DNA from: Litoditis marina
Lineage: Eukaryota; Nematoda; Chromadorea; Rhabditida; Rhabditidae
Assembly: GCA_964036275.1 (NCBI GenBank)
Contig: OZ038436.1
Location: 13,047,904-13,111,903 of the forward strand
Direction of reading: 5' to 3'
Length of the DNA stretch: 64,000 nucleotides
Below, one piece after another: positions 44,801 to 57,520 of this stretch. The position numbers and the translations under genes are program-made. Below the pieces are notes generated by a model. That model was not told the origin of the DNA. It was given only the letters and a program-made list of their open reading frames with translations, and searched no databases. Position 1 is the stretch's first letter; every line of letters begins with the position of its first letter.

Positions 44801-46096
44801 TTTAGACAACTACTCTCAAATGGAGCAGCTACTGCTACAAAAACCGAAAAATACTCATGTATAACTGTTAATTACAAACATACAAAAGTCGTAAAATATT
44901 TTCTCAAACCTGTAAACTAGAATCTACAAATCACAGATGTTAACTCAATGTAGTTAATTATAGAATTCCTGGTTTTGTGCACAATGGTTGGTGTTTTTGA
45001 TCATTACTTCAATTCTAGGTGCTATAACGTTCGGCATATTATTCAACAGTTGTTCTCTATTTCGCAGCTGTGACTTGTAGATTCTAGTTTACAGGTTTGA
45101 GAAAATATTTTACGACTTTTGTATGTTTGTAATTAACAGTTATACATGAGTATTTTTCGGTTTTTGTAGCAGTAGCTGCTCCATTTGAGAGTAGTTGTCT
45201 AAAGGGCGCACAGCAGAAGACAAATCTCACAGTCGTTGGGCCCCCACTTTTTCATGAATTATCCTATACCTTTTCCAATAATAGTTAATTATACATTTGA
45301 TTTTGCTTCACTAGGTCGTAGTCGTAGGTTCAGTGACTGGTTGATCGCAACCTTGGTTCTAGACGTATGCGGTTCCTTGTGGGATTGGTCCTATTCTCCT
45401 ATCCAGTAGTAATCAACACTCTACTTTTGCAGGAAATGCGAGAAGAAATGATGATTCCATATATGCCGGAGATAGCCATCGCCACAGAAGATATGGTCAA
45501 CTACAATCAAACTGTTCATAAAATTCGAGGAATAAAAACAGCGTATGTTAATTTTATCTTTTGGGATATAGTTATAATTTCAGCTGACTCATGCGGCTCT
45601 CGTTTATACGGATGTTACTTACCGCGCAGAACTCTTGCGGAATTTTCATGCATTCGGTTCCAAGTAACAAATTTTTTCCAACGCATCACAGGGAATTCGA
45701 AACAGCTGGAATACATTACAGCCAAACCATCTACAGTATACCGATACCGGATTGTCTCATATTTGCCACAACAAACGAGTTTTCCGACCAGCTGTGTGAA
45801 AATAATTCATCTTTAAAGCTGCCAGGGTTCTCGATGTATATTTATTGCATTTTCCAAACTGATTTGTTCAAAGTAATAAGTGTTTCAGACCCTCTGGACT
45901 AGAGTCTACAAGTTTGATGCTTGCTTACGGTGTCGATTTATTTTTCACTCGCCTCCATCCCTCGGGTACTTTTGATATCTTGAAAGACGATTTCGACCAT
46001 ATCCTCATCTCACTTGTGCTGTTTGCGCTCATAACTGGGTCTGTCGTGTCAAAGAGACTAGCTCGTAATAATGCACTTAAAGCAGCTTGGGCCTAA
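32840..46096 (+). CDS. emc-1: ER membrane protein complex subunit 1 (EMC1), 933 aa
   Basis: Twenty-four exons close in phase (934 codons): 32840-32916, 33089-33213, 33500-33565, 33748-33838, 35950-36072, 36319-36459, 36745-36858, 37104-37191, 37476-37592, 37769-37872, 38254-38408, 38806-38894, 39374-39462, 39640-39811, 40117-40191, 40702-40857, 41051-41246, 41361-41431, 41849-41992, 42323-42403, 42803-42905, 43137-43243, 45433-45542, 45889-46096. A signal peptide precedes LFEDQVGKFDW. The lumenal beta-propeller follows, then the conserved C-terminal (DUF1620-type) region with HSQGRVLIDRSVQY, HCENWIAYSYWSERGRR, ELYEG, GLTTRAILLALPFGGI and INYNQT-like VNYNQTV, and one TM segment (ILISLVLFALITG) before a short basic tail. 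Human EMC1 is about 990 aa. The EMC inserts tail-anchored and multipass proteins at the ER. Intron 4 carries an RTE element; intron 22 carries a tandem array and a long hairpin. Confidence 0.95.
34054..35853 (+). pseudogene. RTE reverse transcriptase, intact RT but no endonuclease
   Basis: The open frame runs from a stop at 34,051 to TAA at 35,851-35,853, with no internal stop or frameshift. Seen in order: FKKGNPLDIKNFRPISLLS, the palm segment AFVDYRKAFDSVE, QGDTISPMLFS, the catalytic FADDIVVFS, a thumb region with EKFIYLGHRLS, and the RTE C-terminal part with CETWVLR, WARHVSRMENDRW and PGRPKQRW. No ATG opens the frame near its start, so it is a truncated copy, but the clean frame suggests recent insertion. 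Intact relatives elsewhere in the genome are expected. Confidence 0.88.
34054..35885 (+). mobile_element. 5'-truncated RTE-clade non-LTR retrotransposon in EMC1 intron 4
   Basis: It contains a reverse-transcriptase ORF and ends in an (ATT)n tail at 35,859-35,885, a simple-repeat 3' end typical of RTE. The apurinic-type endonuclease expected upstream is missing. The 5' border is uncertain and lies between 33,839 and about 34,090. It sits in the sense orientation within a 2.1-kb intron whose flanking exons splice in frame without it. Confidence 0.88.
39159..39179. repeat. (AATC)n microsatellite in EMC1 intron 12
   Basis: About five AATC units. Intronic, low complexity. Confidence 0.9.
43573..43618. 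repeat. (GTGGGTGG)-type GT-rich tract in EMC1 intron 22
   Basis: Alternating GTGTGTG and GGGTGGGTGG runs. Several G-triplets could form a quadruplex on the transcribed RNA. Confidence 0.85.
43910..44660. repeat. 130-bp tandem repeat, about 5.5 copies, with TGACGTCA palindromes
   Basis: The word GATTCTGGAGACC or a variant starts at 43,938, 44,068, 44,198, 44,328, about 44,457 and 44,582, giving a period of 130 bp that decays at the end. Each unit carries AAGTGCAAAGTTGACGTCAC or a variant. The eight-base palindrome TGACGTCA occurs at 43,954, 43,981, 44,084, 44,111, 44,241, 44,371, 44,474 and 44,625. The array lies in EMC1 intron 22. Confidence 0.9.
44744..45260. repeat. 517-bp near-perfect inverted repeat with 193-bp arms, EMC1 intron 22
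   Basis: Arms 44,744-44,936 and 45,068-45,260 are nearly exact inverses (ends AATTCATGAAAAAGTGGGGG and its complement); I see one or few mismatches. The loop is about 131 bp. There is no ORF. It is probably a recent foldback or MITE insertion, and the EMC1 pre-mRNA would contain a 193-bp RNA duplex. Confidence 0.92.
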
Positions 46097-47264
46097 GGGC
46101 TTTATCACATGTTTGTCATTATGAGGTAAAATGCGCGGTTGTTGTTTGTTGACTTACTTACTGATCTTGAGCTAGTTCACTTAGTGGCAGCCAATGACGC
46201 GCTCTAGTTTTTAGGCTTTATAGTTCTTCCCAAAGACAATGTTTGTTGTTGTTTTTCTGTTGATTTCAATCCAATACTTATTCTTATCCGAAAATGTAAA
46301 TGCTCAATGCATTGGTTTGTAACTCATTGTACAGTACATTGTGCAATCGAGGCTAGTGAGGCTTTCCTCGTAATCATTCCCTTTGATTTTATCTGGTCAT
46401 TTTTGTTGAAGATTGTTTTCTTCATGAAATTCATATTTATTTATGTCAGCTCAGTAAAAACATTTAATATACAAAATTGTTTTTTGCTCAATTTTTTGCA
46501 TGGATAAGTTGGGCTCAATTCTGGGTCTGAAAAATTAGAAGAAGTGTCTCTTCTTTTGGGTAGGAAAAACGTACACCGGCTGGTTGTAAGTGGGAAACTG
46601 ACAAGAGGGTTATTTCTATTGTGGTTTGTTTTTGTAGGTAGCAATTTGAATGATTTTTTTTGTTAAAGTAAACCGGTCATTTTGCATAATAAGAGATAAT
46701 ACCACCTATCAGCCGTTGTAAGAGAATGAAAATGTGCATGATTGTCCAAATGCATGTTTGACTGTTGCACCGCACGTTGCATGGAGGGGAGGTATTATAT
46801 TATTTATAGCGGTTTTCTTTCTACACTGTAATGTCCTATAGTATTTTCCCATGAGCGGAAGTGCTTCTCATTCAGAAGAATATGTTTTGAATCGACTAGT
46901 TAGGTGGATTTCGTGCACTACAAATGAATATTTCGGACTGTCTTGGAGACAGCGTGAGCGCATAAGAAGGTATAATCTCAGTTTTTCAGCGCTGCAGCTC
47001 TGTAGTAGTTGTGATAGTTTAGAGAAGTTTTAGCATATACTGTATCTTTTCCTTGATATTGAACGGTAGCCAATAGACATTCAATGTATTCAGTGAAGAA
47101 TTTTCATTCATACTTCTATGCAACAATCTAACAGACCGATGAATGTAACAGTGATCTAAGTATGCCACAGTGAGAAGAATGTTCAAAACAGTCTACCAAA
47201 TGAGACTGGGAATTTTATAAAATATTGGTACATACTCTGATAATACTAAACAATTTTATATTAT
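46097..47264. other. convergent 3' flanks of EMC1 and the myosin gene
   Basis: The 1.2-kb AT-rich spacer should hold both 3' UTRs. I see no canonical AATAAA near either stop codon, no repeat with clear structure and no supported ORF. Confidence 0.45.
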
Positions 47265-50200
47265 TTAAAAGTCGGTGGCACGAGCACGAGACGGGGATCG
47301 CATGACGGCTGCGGACTGAGATGTCTGCAGGCCGGGGGCCATGGAAGCCGATGAGCGAGACTTGGCTCTCATCTTGGACAGAGAGTTCTCGGCTACGTCG
47401 GCGCGCTCCTCGGCGTCTTCCAGCTGGTGTTGGATCTGGCGGTACTTCTGCAGGTTCAAGTTGGCGACCTCTTCCTGCAAAGCAAAAACGGGGTCATTTG
47501 ATTCAAATTAATAATATATGAAAAATCGCAGAGACACACTGAACTTATTCAACTTCTACAGTGCGGAAACGGGGTTGTTTGATATAGATTATCTGGGAAG
47601 TGAAAGATTACGTCAAGTTGGTTATGTCTAGCAAGTATCAAAGAAGATGTGGAATTTTCCAAGAAATGTATTATGAGATAATTCTTCTGGTTGAATAAAA
47701 TGTTATGACTCACCGCCTCCTCGATCTGCTTCTTCTGGGTCTTGAGCTTGTTCTGGAGCTTGTCAATCAGGTCTTGCAGACGCTCGAAGTTCTTCTTGTC
47801 CTCGTCAACCTATATAATATTAGTTAGATGAATCAGTGGTAAACTAAATTGAGCCACTAGGCGTTTCGTCACATATTTTGCGGTGGTTTGTTCATTATAG
47901 ATGTAAGTGTCATTGATTGAATTTAAATCCAGTAACAACATTGCTCCAACTGGTTCTAATGAAAAGAAATGGTTGAAATTGACTTTCATACCTGGAATTG
48001 CAACTCGCGGACACGACGGTCGGCCTTGCCAAGGTTCTTGTTGGCTTCCTGGAATCGTCTCTGCTCTCCGTCCATCTCAGACTCGAGCTCGCGGACACGC
48101 TGCTCCAACTTGGCGATAACCTTGAAGCAGTGTAAAATGAATGGTGGTTATTGGATAACAATCGGTGTACTGTTCGACCTCCATCAAAAAAGTTTGGAAA
48201 TGCTATGCGATATTTATACATATTCTTACCTTCTTTCCTCCCTTGAGAGCGGCAGCCTCGGCCTCGTCAAGGCGAACTTGGATCTCCTTCAGCTGTTGCT
48301 CAAGTCCCTTGCGTTGACGGTCAATGTGCTGAGAGTGTTCCTGCTCCTGACGCAGTTCTTCGGCCAGGCGGGAAGCATCAGACATAGCCTTCTTGCTACG
48401 CTCTTCAGCGGCCTTGAACTCGTTGAGGGTCTCGTCCAGGTCGGCCTAAATGCATGTTGTTATGTGATATTGTTAATCTGGATGTTATAATAGATTTCAT
48501 TTTGATTTCCAAAGTAAGTATTTTCTATATTTCCGAAATAGTTTTTTTTATGACACAATATAGAATGTCAAGACTTACGTGGATTGCCTGGAGCTCTCCC
48601 TCGAGCTTTCTCTTGGCAGCGGACAGGGAGCTGGCCTGAGCGGAGAATTCGTTGGCCTGATCACGGGAATCGGCGGCCTCGTATTCGGCCTGTTTGCGGG
48701 CACGTTCGGCAGCCTCGTTGGCAACCAGAAGCTCTTCCTTCTCCGATTGCAGGAGAGTGGCTCTCTTCTCGGCGTTGAAGAACTGTTCTCTGACGTCGTC
48801 ACGAGAGCGCTGTTCCTCCTCGACCTGGAGCTGAAGCTCGCGGACCTGTTCCTGGTATCTCTTCAGGTTCTTCTGGGCGTCAGCGTTGGCCTTGTTGGCG
48901 TGGTCGAGAGCGATCTCGAGCTCGTTGATGTCAGCCTCGAGCTTCTTTTTCACACGGAGAAGTTCAGCTTTGCCCTTGGATTCGGTTTCGAGAGATGCCT
49001 GAATATTGAAAATTTCTTTAGAAGCTACTAGCATATGTGTATCTCTATTTCATTTTTCCAAATCTACATAATATCGAGACCTACTTTCATAAATGCAATT
49101 ATTATGGTGTTTGTCGTGATTCTAAAACAACGACTGTGGGTGAATTTTTGACCAATATTATACAAATTTTACCTGCATTGAGTCCATTGCACGCTGGTGG
49201 TTCTTGCGAGTGTTCTCGAATTCTTCTTCCTTCTCTTGGATGCGCTTCTCGATCTCGGAACGGATCTGAGATACCTCCACCTGAGCACGGAGAACCTTGC
49301 TCTCCTCGGCTTCGAGGGCGGCTTCGGCCTCATCCAAAGCGTGCTGGAGTTCCTCCTTCTCAATTTCGAGACGTCTGATTATCTTCTGCATCTCGTGGAC
49401 GGAACGTCCTCCTTCTCCGAGCTGGTCGGACAAGTCCTTGATCTCCTGTCCCAAGCTCTTGTTCTCGCGACGGAGTCCCTCAACAACCTCGAGAAGCTCC
49501 TCTTGGGCGTTCTTGGCCTTGAAGAGATCAGTTTGGGCGTTGCGGGCATCACGCTGAGCGGCGTCGAGCTCGTTGGAGAGATCGTCGGTCTTCTTTCTCC
49601 ACTCATCGATGACTCTGTCGAATCCCTTTTGTTTCTTCTCAAGAGCGTTGGCGTATCCGTTGGCACGCTCAACATCTACCTGAGCGTCGTCGAGGTCTCC
49701 AACAAGGCGAGACTTGGTCTTCTCCAATGAAGCGATCTTGGAGTTGGCGGCATCGACAGCCTCAGTGAGGTCGTTGATCTTCTGGGCCTGTCTTCTCTTG
49801 GCCTCCTCGAGCTCGTCACCCTTGACGAGTCCCTCTCCCTCGAAGCGAGCCTTCCATTGTTGAACCTCAGCGTTGGCTTTGCTGAGCTGACGAAGAATCT
49901 CGTTCTTTCCTTCGATCTCCTCCTCGAGACTTTCTTGGAGTTGCTCGGATTCGTGCTGGTAGTTCTTGGCCTGAGCAGCGAGGGTTTGACGCTCGCGTGC
50001 TTCCTCGTCAGCGGTGCGACGAGCCTCCTCAAGCTGGCTAGTCAGCTGACTCTTCAGACGAGAGAGCTGGCTCACCTGCGACTCGGCATCCTCGAGTTGG
50101 CGACCGAGATCACCGTTCTCGTTGTGGAGACGTCCCTTCAACGAGGTGAAGTCCTGGAGTTGACGTGCCTGTTCATCGCACTTCGACTGAATTTCGGTCA

Positions 50201-53200
50201 GCTGGAGCTCGAACTGCTTGGCCAACTTCTCGTTGTTCATCTTGGCCGAGGTTTCGGCATCAAGCTGAGCAGCCAGATCTTCGGCTTCGCGTTGAACTTG
50301 AACTCTGTCCTTCTCGATCTTGGCCTTCTGCTTCTGGAGTTGGTCAAGCTGGTCGGTGAGCTCAGAGACAGCATCAGTGTGCTTCTTGCGGAGTCCTCCG
50401 AGCTGGTTCTCGTGGTTCATGTTGGCTTCCTCCAGATCGCGACGGAGTTTGGCAAGTTCGGCCTCACGCTTCTTGTTGACCTCTACCTGAGCGGCAGTGG
50501 CACCACCTTGCTCATCAAGACGCTCACCGAGCTCTTCCAGCTCACGCTGAAGGTCAGACTTAGCACGGTCGGCCTTGGAACGAGATTGACGTTCATTTTC
50601 GAGTTCCTCCTCGAGCTCAGAGATTCTGCTCTGGCTCTCCTTGATCTGGCGTTGAAGTTTGCTCACGAGACCTTGCTCATCCTCGAGTCTGCTGCTCACG
50701 GTGTGGAGCTCAGATTCCTTCTTCTTGAGGTTGTTCTCGAGGTCGTGTCTTTGACGAGCGGCCTCATCGATGTTCTCCTGAGCGATCTTCAGCTCTCCCT
50801 CGGTCTTTCTCTTCTGCTTGTCGAGGTCGGCACGAGCACGCTTCTCACGCTCGAGTCCATCTTCCAGATCATCAAGAGTCTGCTCCAACTTGGCCTTGAC
50901 CTTGTTGGTGTGGTTGGTCTTGTCCTCTTCGGAAGTCAGGTCCTCCATCAGTTTTCTGTTGATTTCTTCCTGGTGTTTCTTCTCTTTGTTCAGCTTGGCG
51001 ATCGATTCATCTTGCTGTTGCATCTCATCTTGAAGAGAGCGGATCTGGTGATCCTTGGACTGCTTCTCGGATTCAGCCTTGCGAAGGCTCATCTCCAGGT
51101 CTTGGATCTGCTTCTTGAGAGATTCGACTTCAGCCTCAACCTTCTTCTTGGCTCTGGATACGTCGGCATTGCGATCTTCTTGATCAGCCAGGCGATCGTT
51201 CAGCTCCTGGAAAGTATACGTTTATCAGTTTAAAGAGTAAGACCTGAAAGGCACGACTTATTTCTCGAAAAGTTATACTTAGAATTTAAATACTAACCGT
51301 CAGTTGCTTGTCGGCATCTCCCTTGAGCGAGTTCAATTTGGCGAGACGTTCTTCAGCCTCGGACAGCTGTCCCTTGGTGCTCTCGAGGTTGGTGAACAAG
51401 GAGTTCTTCTCTTCAAGAAGCTTGGTTGAGCTGTCTTCGAGTTCCTTGCGGAGTTTGCTCTCCTTCTCCAAGTCAGATTCGAGCTGCTTGACCTTGTCGT
51501 TGATCTTCTCCATCTCTTCGTGTTCTTTGCCTGCTCTGAGCATGGGCTTGACTTTTCCGTACAGCTTGAACCATTCCCAGGTGCGGAGGGTGCACCATGA
51601 GCGGACGTTGCGCTGGACGATCAGGAGACCGGCACGCTGTTCCATCTTGCGCTTGCGATCGACCAGACCGAGGTACCAGCGGATGTTGGCTTGGAATCCA
51701 GTCATGATGGAGGAGAGTTTTTCGTCACGGACATCTTCAAGATGAGCCAGAATACCGGCCTTGAAGAATACCTTTGTGAGACCAATACGGAAGTTTTCTT
51801 CCTGAAGAACACCTTCGTTGACCATTCTGGACATGATAGCTTCTGAGCACTTCTTCGAGTCAGGATCGGACTTGGCTTCCTTGGCAGCGAGGATGGCATA
51901 ACGCTGAACGAAGTCAGGGTGCAGGGTTCTGTTGGGGAATCCCTTGCGGCAAATACGGATACCCTCAAGCACACCGTTACAGGTGAGCTGGTTGAGTACG
52001 AGAGCGGCGTCGATCATTCCAGACTGCTTCTTCTCGTTGGGGATGATACAACGGATGAAGTGAGGATGGGTCTTGTGAAGCATAGTCATCAGCTTGTTGA
52101 GAGATTCACGGTACAACATGGAGACAGTCATGAAAGATCCAGACTTTCCTCTCTTTCCGCCGCCACCGCCTTCTGTAATATCAATTTTTAGTGTATTTAC
52201 AGACGAGACGAATGAAACTATCGTTTTTAAAATTCTGCGGTTTTTTTGCGAATTTCCATATTAGATCATTAGTACGGCATTACCAACTATGTTACCTTTA
52301 GCCTTGACGGCGGCTTCCTCCTGGGTGGTGTAGTCTTGCCAGACTTCGTTGAGGAGGTTGTTTCCCTTGGATACCTTCATGACCGAGACAACGGTGTCGT
52401 TGAGGGGGTCCTTGTTCTTCTCGAGCCAGTTCATGACGTTGTATCTGACAGTACCAGCGTAATGACGCATAGCGAAGTGAGCCTCGGCCTGCTTTCCCTT
52501 GGGAGGCTTGGGCTTCTCGAAGTTGGGGTGTTTGCCCAAGTGAGTATCAACCAGCTTCTGTGCGAGGGTGTTGTCGGTGGCCTTGGGCACGATACATTCC
52601 TCATCGAGCATGGAGATGATACCCATAGGCTGGAATTTATTATGTTATCATTTGAGTACGTAATTCTTAAACATACAATGCATGCTTTCACGTTCAGTAA
52701 CGTGGAAACACTTAATAAAACAATTTTTCGGTCTGTTACAATATTTTCAGAAAATGCAGATTTTGATGGCATGCTTAATTGGTAGCCATCATGGAATTAT
52801 TTCTCACCTTCTCAATCAGCTCGATACAGGCCTGCAAGTCGAGACCGAAATCGATGAAGGTCCACTGAATTCCTTCACGAGCATATTCTTCCTGCTCCAG
52901 AACGAACATGTGGTGATTGAAGAACTGCTGGAGCTTCTCGTTCACGAAGTTGATCCACAGCTGCTCGAAGGAGTTGAACTGAAATACGGATAATGAGACA
53001 CTTTGCGGTAGCGATTCCTCAGAAACCTCATGAGATCACCTCATGAACAATAAATTATGCGGTGATCTTCTGTCTTCAACAATGACCTAACTGTTTTCGG
53101 ACTAAGCTAACTGGCAATGTGCAAGATTGAATAATTTACGAACAAGTTTGCATGAAAATAGTGGCGTAAACTCACGTCGAAGATTTCGAATCCAGCGATA

Positions 53201-56200
53201 TCGAGTACTCCAATGAAGTAGTCACGGTCAATTCCCTGCTGATCAAGAGTCAGGTTACATTTCTTGACCAACCAGTTGAACACACGGGAGTACAGACCCT
53301 TGGCCATGGCTCCGACGGCCCAGTTGACCTGTTCCATGTTCTGTCCCTTGGACACCCATTCGGTTCCGACCTTGACACGGGGCTTGGTCAGGGCCTTGAG
53401 GAAGGCCTCATGGTCAATTCCGTACATGGTGGCGGCCTTCTCGGCTTCGTCAGTACCATCGGGCTCAGCCTGTTCCTCACGAGGACGCTGCTTGAACTTC
53501 ATGTTACCCATGTGCATATGGGCAGACATGAGACGGTAGCAGTCCATCTTCTCCTCAGCGCTGAAGTTGAGGATGTCGAAGGCCTCGTCGGTGAGTTGGT
53601 GCTCTTCCTTGTCACTGAGTCCGTCGATGGACAGCTCAGCCTGGGCGACGAACCAGTAGTCCTTCAGCGGCTTGTCGAACAGCAGCTTCTCCTTGAGACC
53701 CTTGATTTGGTCAGAGAAGATCTGGTAGAAGATATGGTAGCAACGCTCTCCGGGAGCTTGACGGATGACACGAGATTTCTCCAGAAGGTAGTGTTCAATA
53801 TCGCAAGAAGCGAGACGACCGTGACGCGAGAAGTGGATACGGATGAACTTTCCGAAACGGGAAGAGTTGTTGTTTCTCACAGTCTTGGCGTTACCGAAGG
53901 CCTCGAGCACGGGGTTGGTCTGGACAATCTGGTCCTCGAGAGTGGCCTTCTTCTCGTTGGGGTCCTTGGCGGCACCACCAGCAGCGGCATTCTCCTCGGC
54001 CTGAGAAGCACCGACGGCTGCGAAGTAGCAGATAACCTGTAATATCAGATAGTTTGTAAACCGAGTTGAAATTTTCTAGTTCAAGTTCTGATTCTAAGTG
54101 TTCCTTATAGTTTAGTGTCTTCATAGTTGTCTGTTTGGCGAGAGTTTTCTGAGTTAGCTGAAGTGCTTATCTTTCAATCTATTTATGTAATGGTCGTCAC
54201 AAGTTAAGTAGTAATACCCTTAGTATTTGCCATTTGCTCACTCGTTGAAAATTGATGAGTCGCACATCCCTTGAGGTACACTGTTAAATAGTTTCAATTC
54301 CAAAAGTAAGCGAGCGAACGATATTGTTTGAGATCGATTAGGTATAATTTACCTTCTTGGTGTTTTCAGTCTTTCCGGCTCCGGATTCTCCGGTAATCAG
54401 CATAGACTGGTTTTCGTGATCTTGCAGCATGTTTCTGTAGGCCTGATCAGAAACAGCGAAGAGATGGGGTGGCATCTCAGTACGTCTCTTTCCCATGAAC
54501 ATACGGGCAACAGAGTCGGTGTAGATTGGCAGACGCTTGTAGGGGTTGATTACCACGCAGAAGAGTCCAGAGTATGTCTGAAATGAATTGGTTCCGAATT
54601 TGATCTCATATTCACTAACTGGGTAACCGATAGTCACCGAAAGTCAACTCCTGAGTTAACTCAAATTCGGTTGTTCTAGGGCTTTATTGTACGTGTTGTG
54701 TTCCATAATGCTTGGCAAGATTGAAGTCAAGTTTGAGAAAGCTGATATCTTTAATCAGTATTTATTACCAACTATTTAACTGGTATTAAGACTTTTCTTT
54801 GATACTTTATCGCATCTTCCCCGGGGTTTCTCGGCATAGTTTTGTGTATGCTATTCGTCTCATGCGGCTGTTATACGCAAAAAAGTATTCCTCGAAGTAC
54901 CAGCGATGTGGCTTGAGGCAGAGACAGATGCGCTTGACCGCGTTGTAATTTCTTCCCGACAAGACAGTGGCAATGCCGCAGCGGCATGTTATGAAAGCGG
55001 ATACCGACTAGCATTACTATTTGCGCCATCAGAAAAAAAGATTATGGGAAAAGTACGATGGCGAAATTGACAAATTTGTTAAGATTCCTTCTCATTTAGC
55101 GCAGTTAGCTGTTTTGGAGTGAGTATAATCGGTTTCAAGCGCTCAGGGACACTTGTAGTTTGCATTTCAACACGCCCAATCAGTTTTCAACATGCACCTA
55201 TTTAGTGCTCACGTCATTTACTATTTGTATATACCCGTAACCTGCCGTTCGTTCCTAAATGTTGAAGTACAATATGGATGGTGACACTCACATAGATAAG
55301 CATAGCAGCGTAGCGAGATCTCAAGTTCCACAGAACTGAAGCGTCGTTGAGGAAGGACAAGTTGGACATGTCCTCGGTTTTTTCGAATTTAGGAGGGTTC
55401 ATTTCCTGCACCAGCTCCTTCTTGAGGTTGACCTGGAACAAAAATATTGTAAAACCTTTCAGTTGAGTTCAAATTGGTTTGCTCTGAATCGTAATCCTTT
55501 TTGCAGAAGAATCATCCAAATATATGTGTTTGATCACTTCTAGTTTGGACTATATAGTAGTTCCTGAGTATTGCAGTCGTTAGGGTACTGTACGAGTGAC
55601 CGGTCGTTTAGTTATTGGAAGGAAAGAGTTGAGTTAATTTGCTCACTGTTCACAGGTCTACCGTATGCCCAGTAATGTTAGCGAAGACATGTGCATGATC
55701 CCTTTTTGCTTGCTTATGTGTTTTCGTATTCGGATGTGTTGGTGGAAACTCTACACGTGGCGCGCCGCGTTACACAGTTGCCGCAGGCCGTAAACGACGT
55801 GCACAGCTGTTAGTAATAGAGAAAGAACCTACGAGACTACAAATCAGGCCCCATTCGAGTTTTTGAAGAAAGTTTATATCACGTTTTGTAAGGTGTATTA
55901 AGTAACGTATATTTTTTTACCATCAAATGCTGCAGTTTTAGCAAGCGGAGCAACCCTTTGACTGTTTTGCGATTGTTTCAACCACTAGACAGACGCAAAC
56001 AAAACGTGCATCCAATTCTAACGCCAATACGGAACTTTTGGGTAGAATTCAACATTTGTCATTTGGGCATAGGAGATGCTAAAAGTTTCAAGTTTTCAAA
56101 ATGATAATTCTGGGCAATCTGTGAATAGATGGCGAATTTGTGATATTTGTTCCAAAAAAGAGAGACTGGAAAGACGGAAATGAGAGGTGGGTAAACTTCC

Positions 56201-57329
56201 AAATGTGATTTTCAAAGGTGTGAGAACAGAATATAATAGAAAGTTTCGCTGTGTTTCTGTGCATTTTGTGGAAGTTTGCATATGAGGTGCTGCTGCGCGA
56301 AAAAACGAAAGTGGAAGAGTGGAATTTAGCTGTTATAGATATAGATAGTAGTAATAACTGTATACCTGGCATTTTTTTAGATGACCAAATGTTGACTTCA
56401 AACTCAAGTATCTGGTAAGTTGGTGGTTTTATTTTTAGTATATTCAGGCTGGTATCCAACATTAATTGTAACTGACCTCATTTCCACGGGCGGTGACGAT
56501 GGTGACCTGGTCGCCCTTGGTGGCGGTGATCTCTCCGGCGACGTAACCGTCCTCCGCATCAGGAACCCAGACGTTCTTCTTGGAATCGTATGGCTTGGAC
56601 TGATCCTGAAATTACGAATGTTTATGTTAATGCACGGCATCAAGTATAGCCAAATACATTGGTATGTGTCCCGTTGCATGGTATGTAGTATAATAATAGT
56701 CGACGGAGTTGACGTAAAAGTATGTACAGGAGAACACAGAAATGAGCAATGGAATAAGCGCACTATTCTGACTTCTGTCACGGTTCATGTGATAACCCTA
56801 CTGTATGAAATTAGTTTTCGATGTAGAGAGTTATGACTGCATGAGAATAGAATAAAATAAGCTTTAAGCTGCATGAATATAGTGAAATATGTTGTATCAA
56901 GCTCCATGCTCGCAGGGTTTGGTTATGATATAAGTGTCAACTGTGAACCGCCTCAGATAGTAAGTAACAACAGGCTGCTTGTAATTGGAGAGTTATCAAG
57001 AAGAGTAAGAATTTAAGTGAGCAAAAGTAATATCACAAACAATGCTGGAATCAATAAGTTTTCAGCTCTTCAGATCAATTTTGACTACGCTGCGCTAAAT
57101 GCTGATGAAATTGGGTGAACTAGGTTTATTTCACGCCTTTTCAGAAAAGTAGAGCTCAACTGACTCCAAAATGTTATCTACATAGAGATTCAACAGGAAG
57201 TAGAAGGAATGAAGGTGAAATGAATAATAATGAGATGTGAATGCATGTTCAGCTAACCTCCATCATCTGTTCGCGAGTACGGCGGAGGTACTGCCATCCT
57301 GGATCCTGTTCGTGTGCGTTGAACGCCAT
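47265..57329 (-). CDS. unc-54: muscle myosin heavy chain, UNC-54 type, 1,970 aa
   Basis: Fourteen minus-strand exons close in phase: 57258-57329, 56477-56605, 55292-55432, 54353-54577, 53176-54036, 52808-52978, 52296-52629, 51298-52172, 49173-51206, 48579-48998, 48230-48445, 47992-48120, 47714-47809, 47265-47474. The motor has the P-loop GESGAGKT at 177-184, switch [11 protein letters not shown], switch II DIAGFE near 468-473 and a Gly/Lys loop 2 ([14 protein letters not shown]); an IQ light-chain region and a long heptad rod follow. The C-terminus, [18 protein letters not shown] then [11 protein letters not shown], is a nonhelical tailpiece like that of C. elegans UNC-54 (MHC B, about 1,960 aa), the major body-wall muscle myosin. 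It forms thick filaments and hydrolyses ATP on actin. One-to-one orthology is inferred from tail and length. A related myosin lies in tandem upstream. Confidence 0.96.
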
Positions 57330-57367
57330 CTTGCGGGTTTCCGTGGATTTGGTTGCCCGTGCAATGC

Positions 57368-57373
57368 CTTATA
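57368..57373 (-). promoter_or_regulatory. TATA-like box of the UNC-54-like gene
   Basis: TATAAG within GGCTATAAGGC on the minus strand, about 40 bp upstream of the myosin ATG. This implies a very short 5' UTR unless the mRNA is trans-spliced; no acceptor AG with a pyrimidine tract abuts the ATG. Confidence 0.4.
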
Positions 57374-57497
57374 GCCTAAGGCCATGCCACACCTCCCTCC
57401 CACACTCTGCGTCCCTACCCCAATACTGTAATAATCTGCGCGCCTGACTCTCGCGTCCTGCCGTTGTCCCAGGAATAGCGACGCGCTCTCCGTGGCA

Positions 57498-57520
57498 CGC
57501 CCCCGCCCCCCATTGGCCGT
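57498..57520 (-). promoter_or_regulatory. CCAAT box next to a GC box
   Basis: On the minus strand GGCCAAT is followed by GGGGGGCGGGGGCG, about 170-190 bp upstream of the myosin ATG, inside an island of GC-rich sequence unlike the surrounding AT-rich DNA. This is consistent with a strong proximal promoter; function is inferred. Confidence 0.4.

Noticed and set aside
49857..51233. 458-codon + strand ORF, plus several other long + strand frames between 48,500 and 54,050
   Set aside because: They are antisense to the myosin exons. The Leu/Glu-rich composition is the complement of heptad coiled-coil codons, and no independent start, splice or domain evidence exists.
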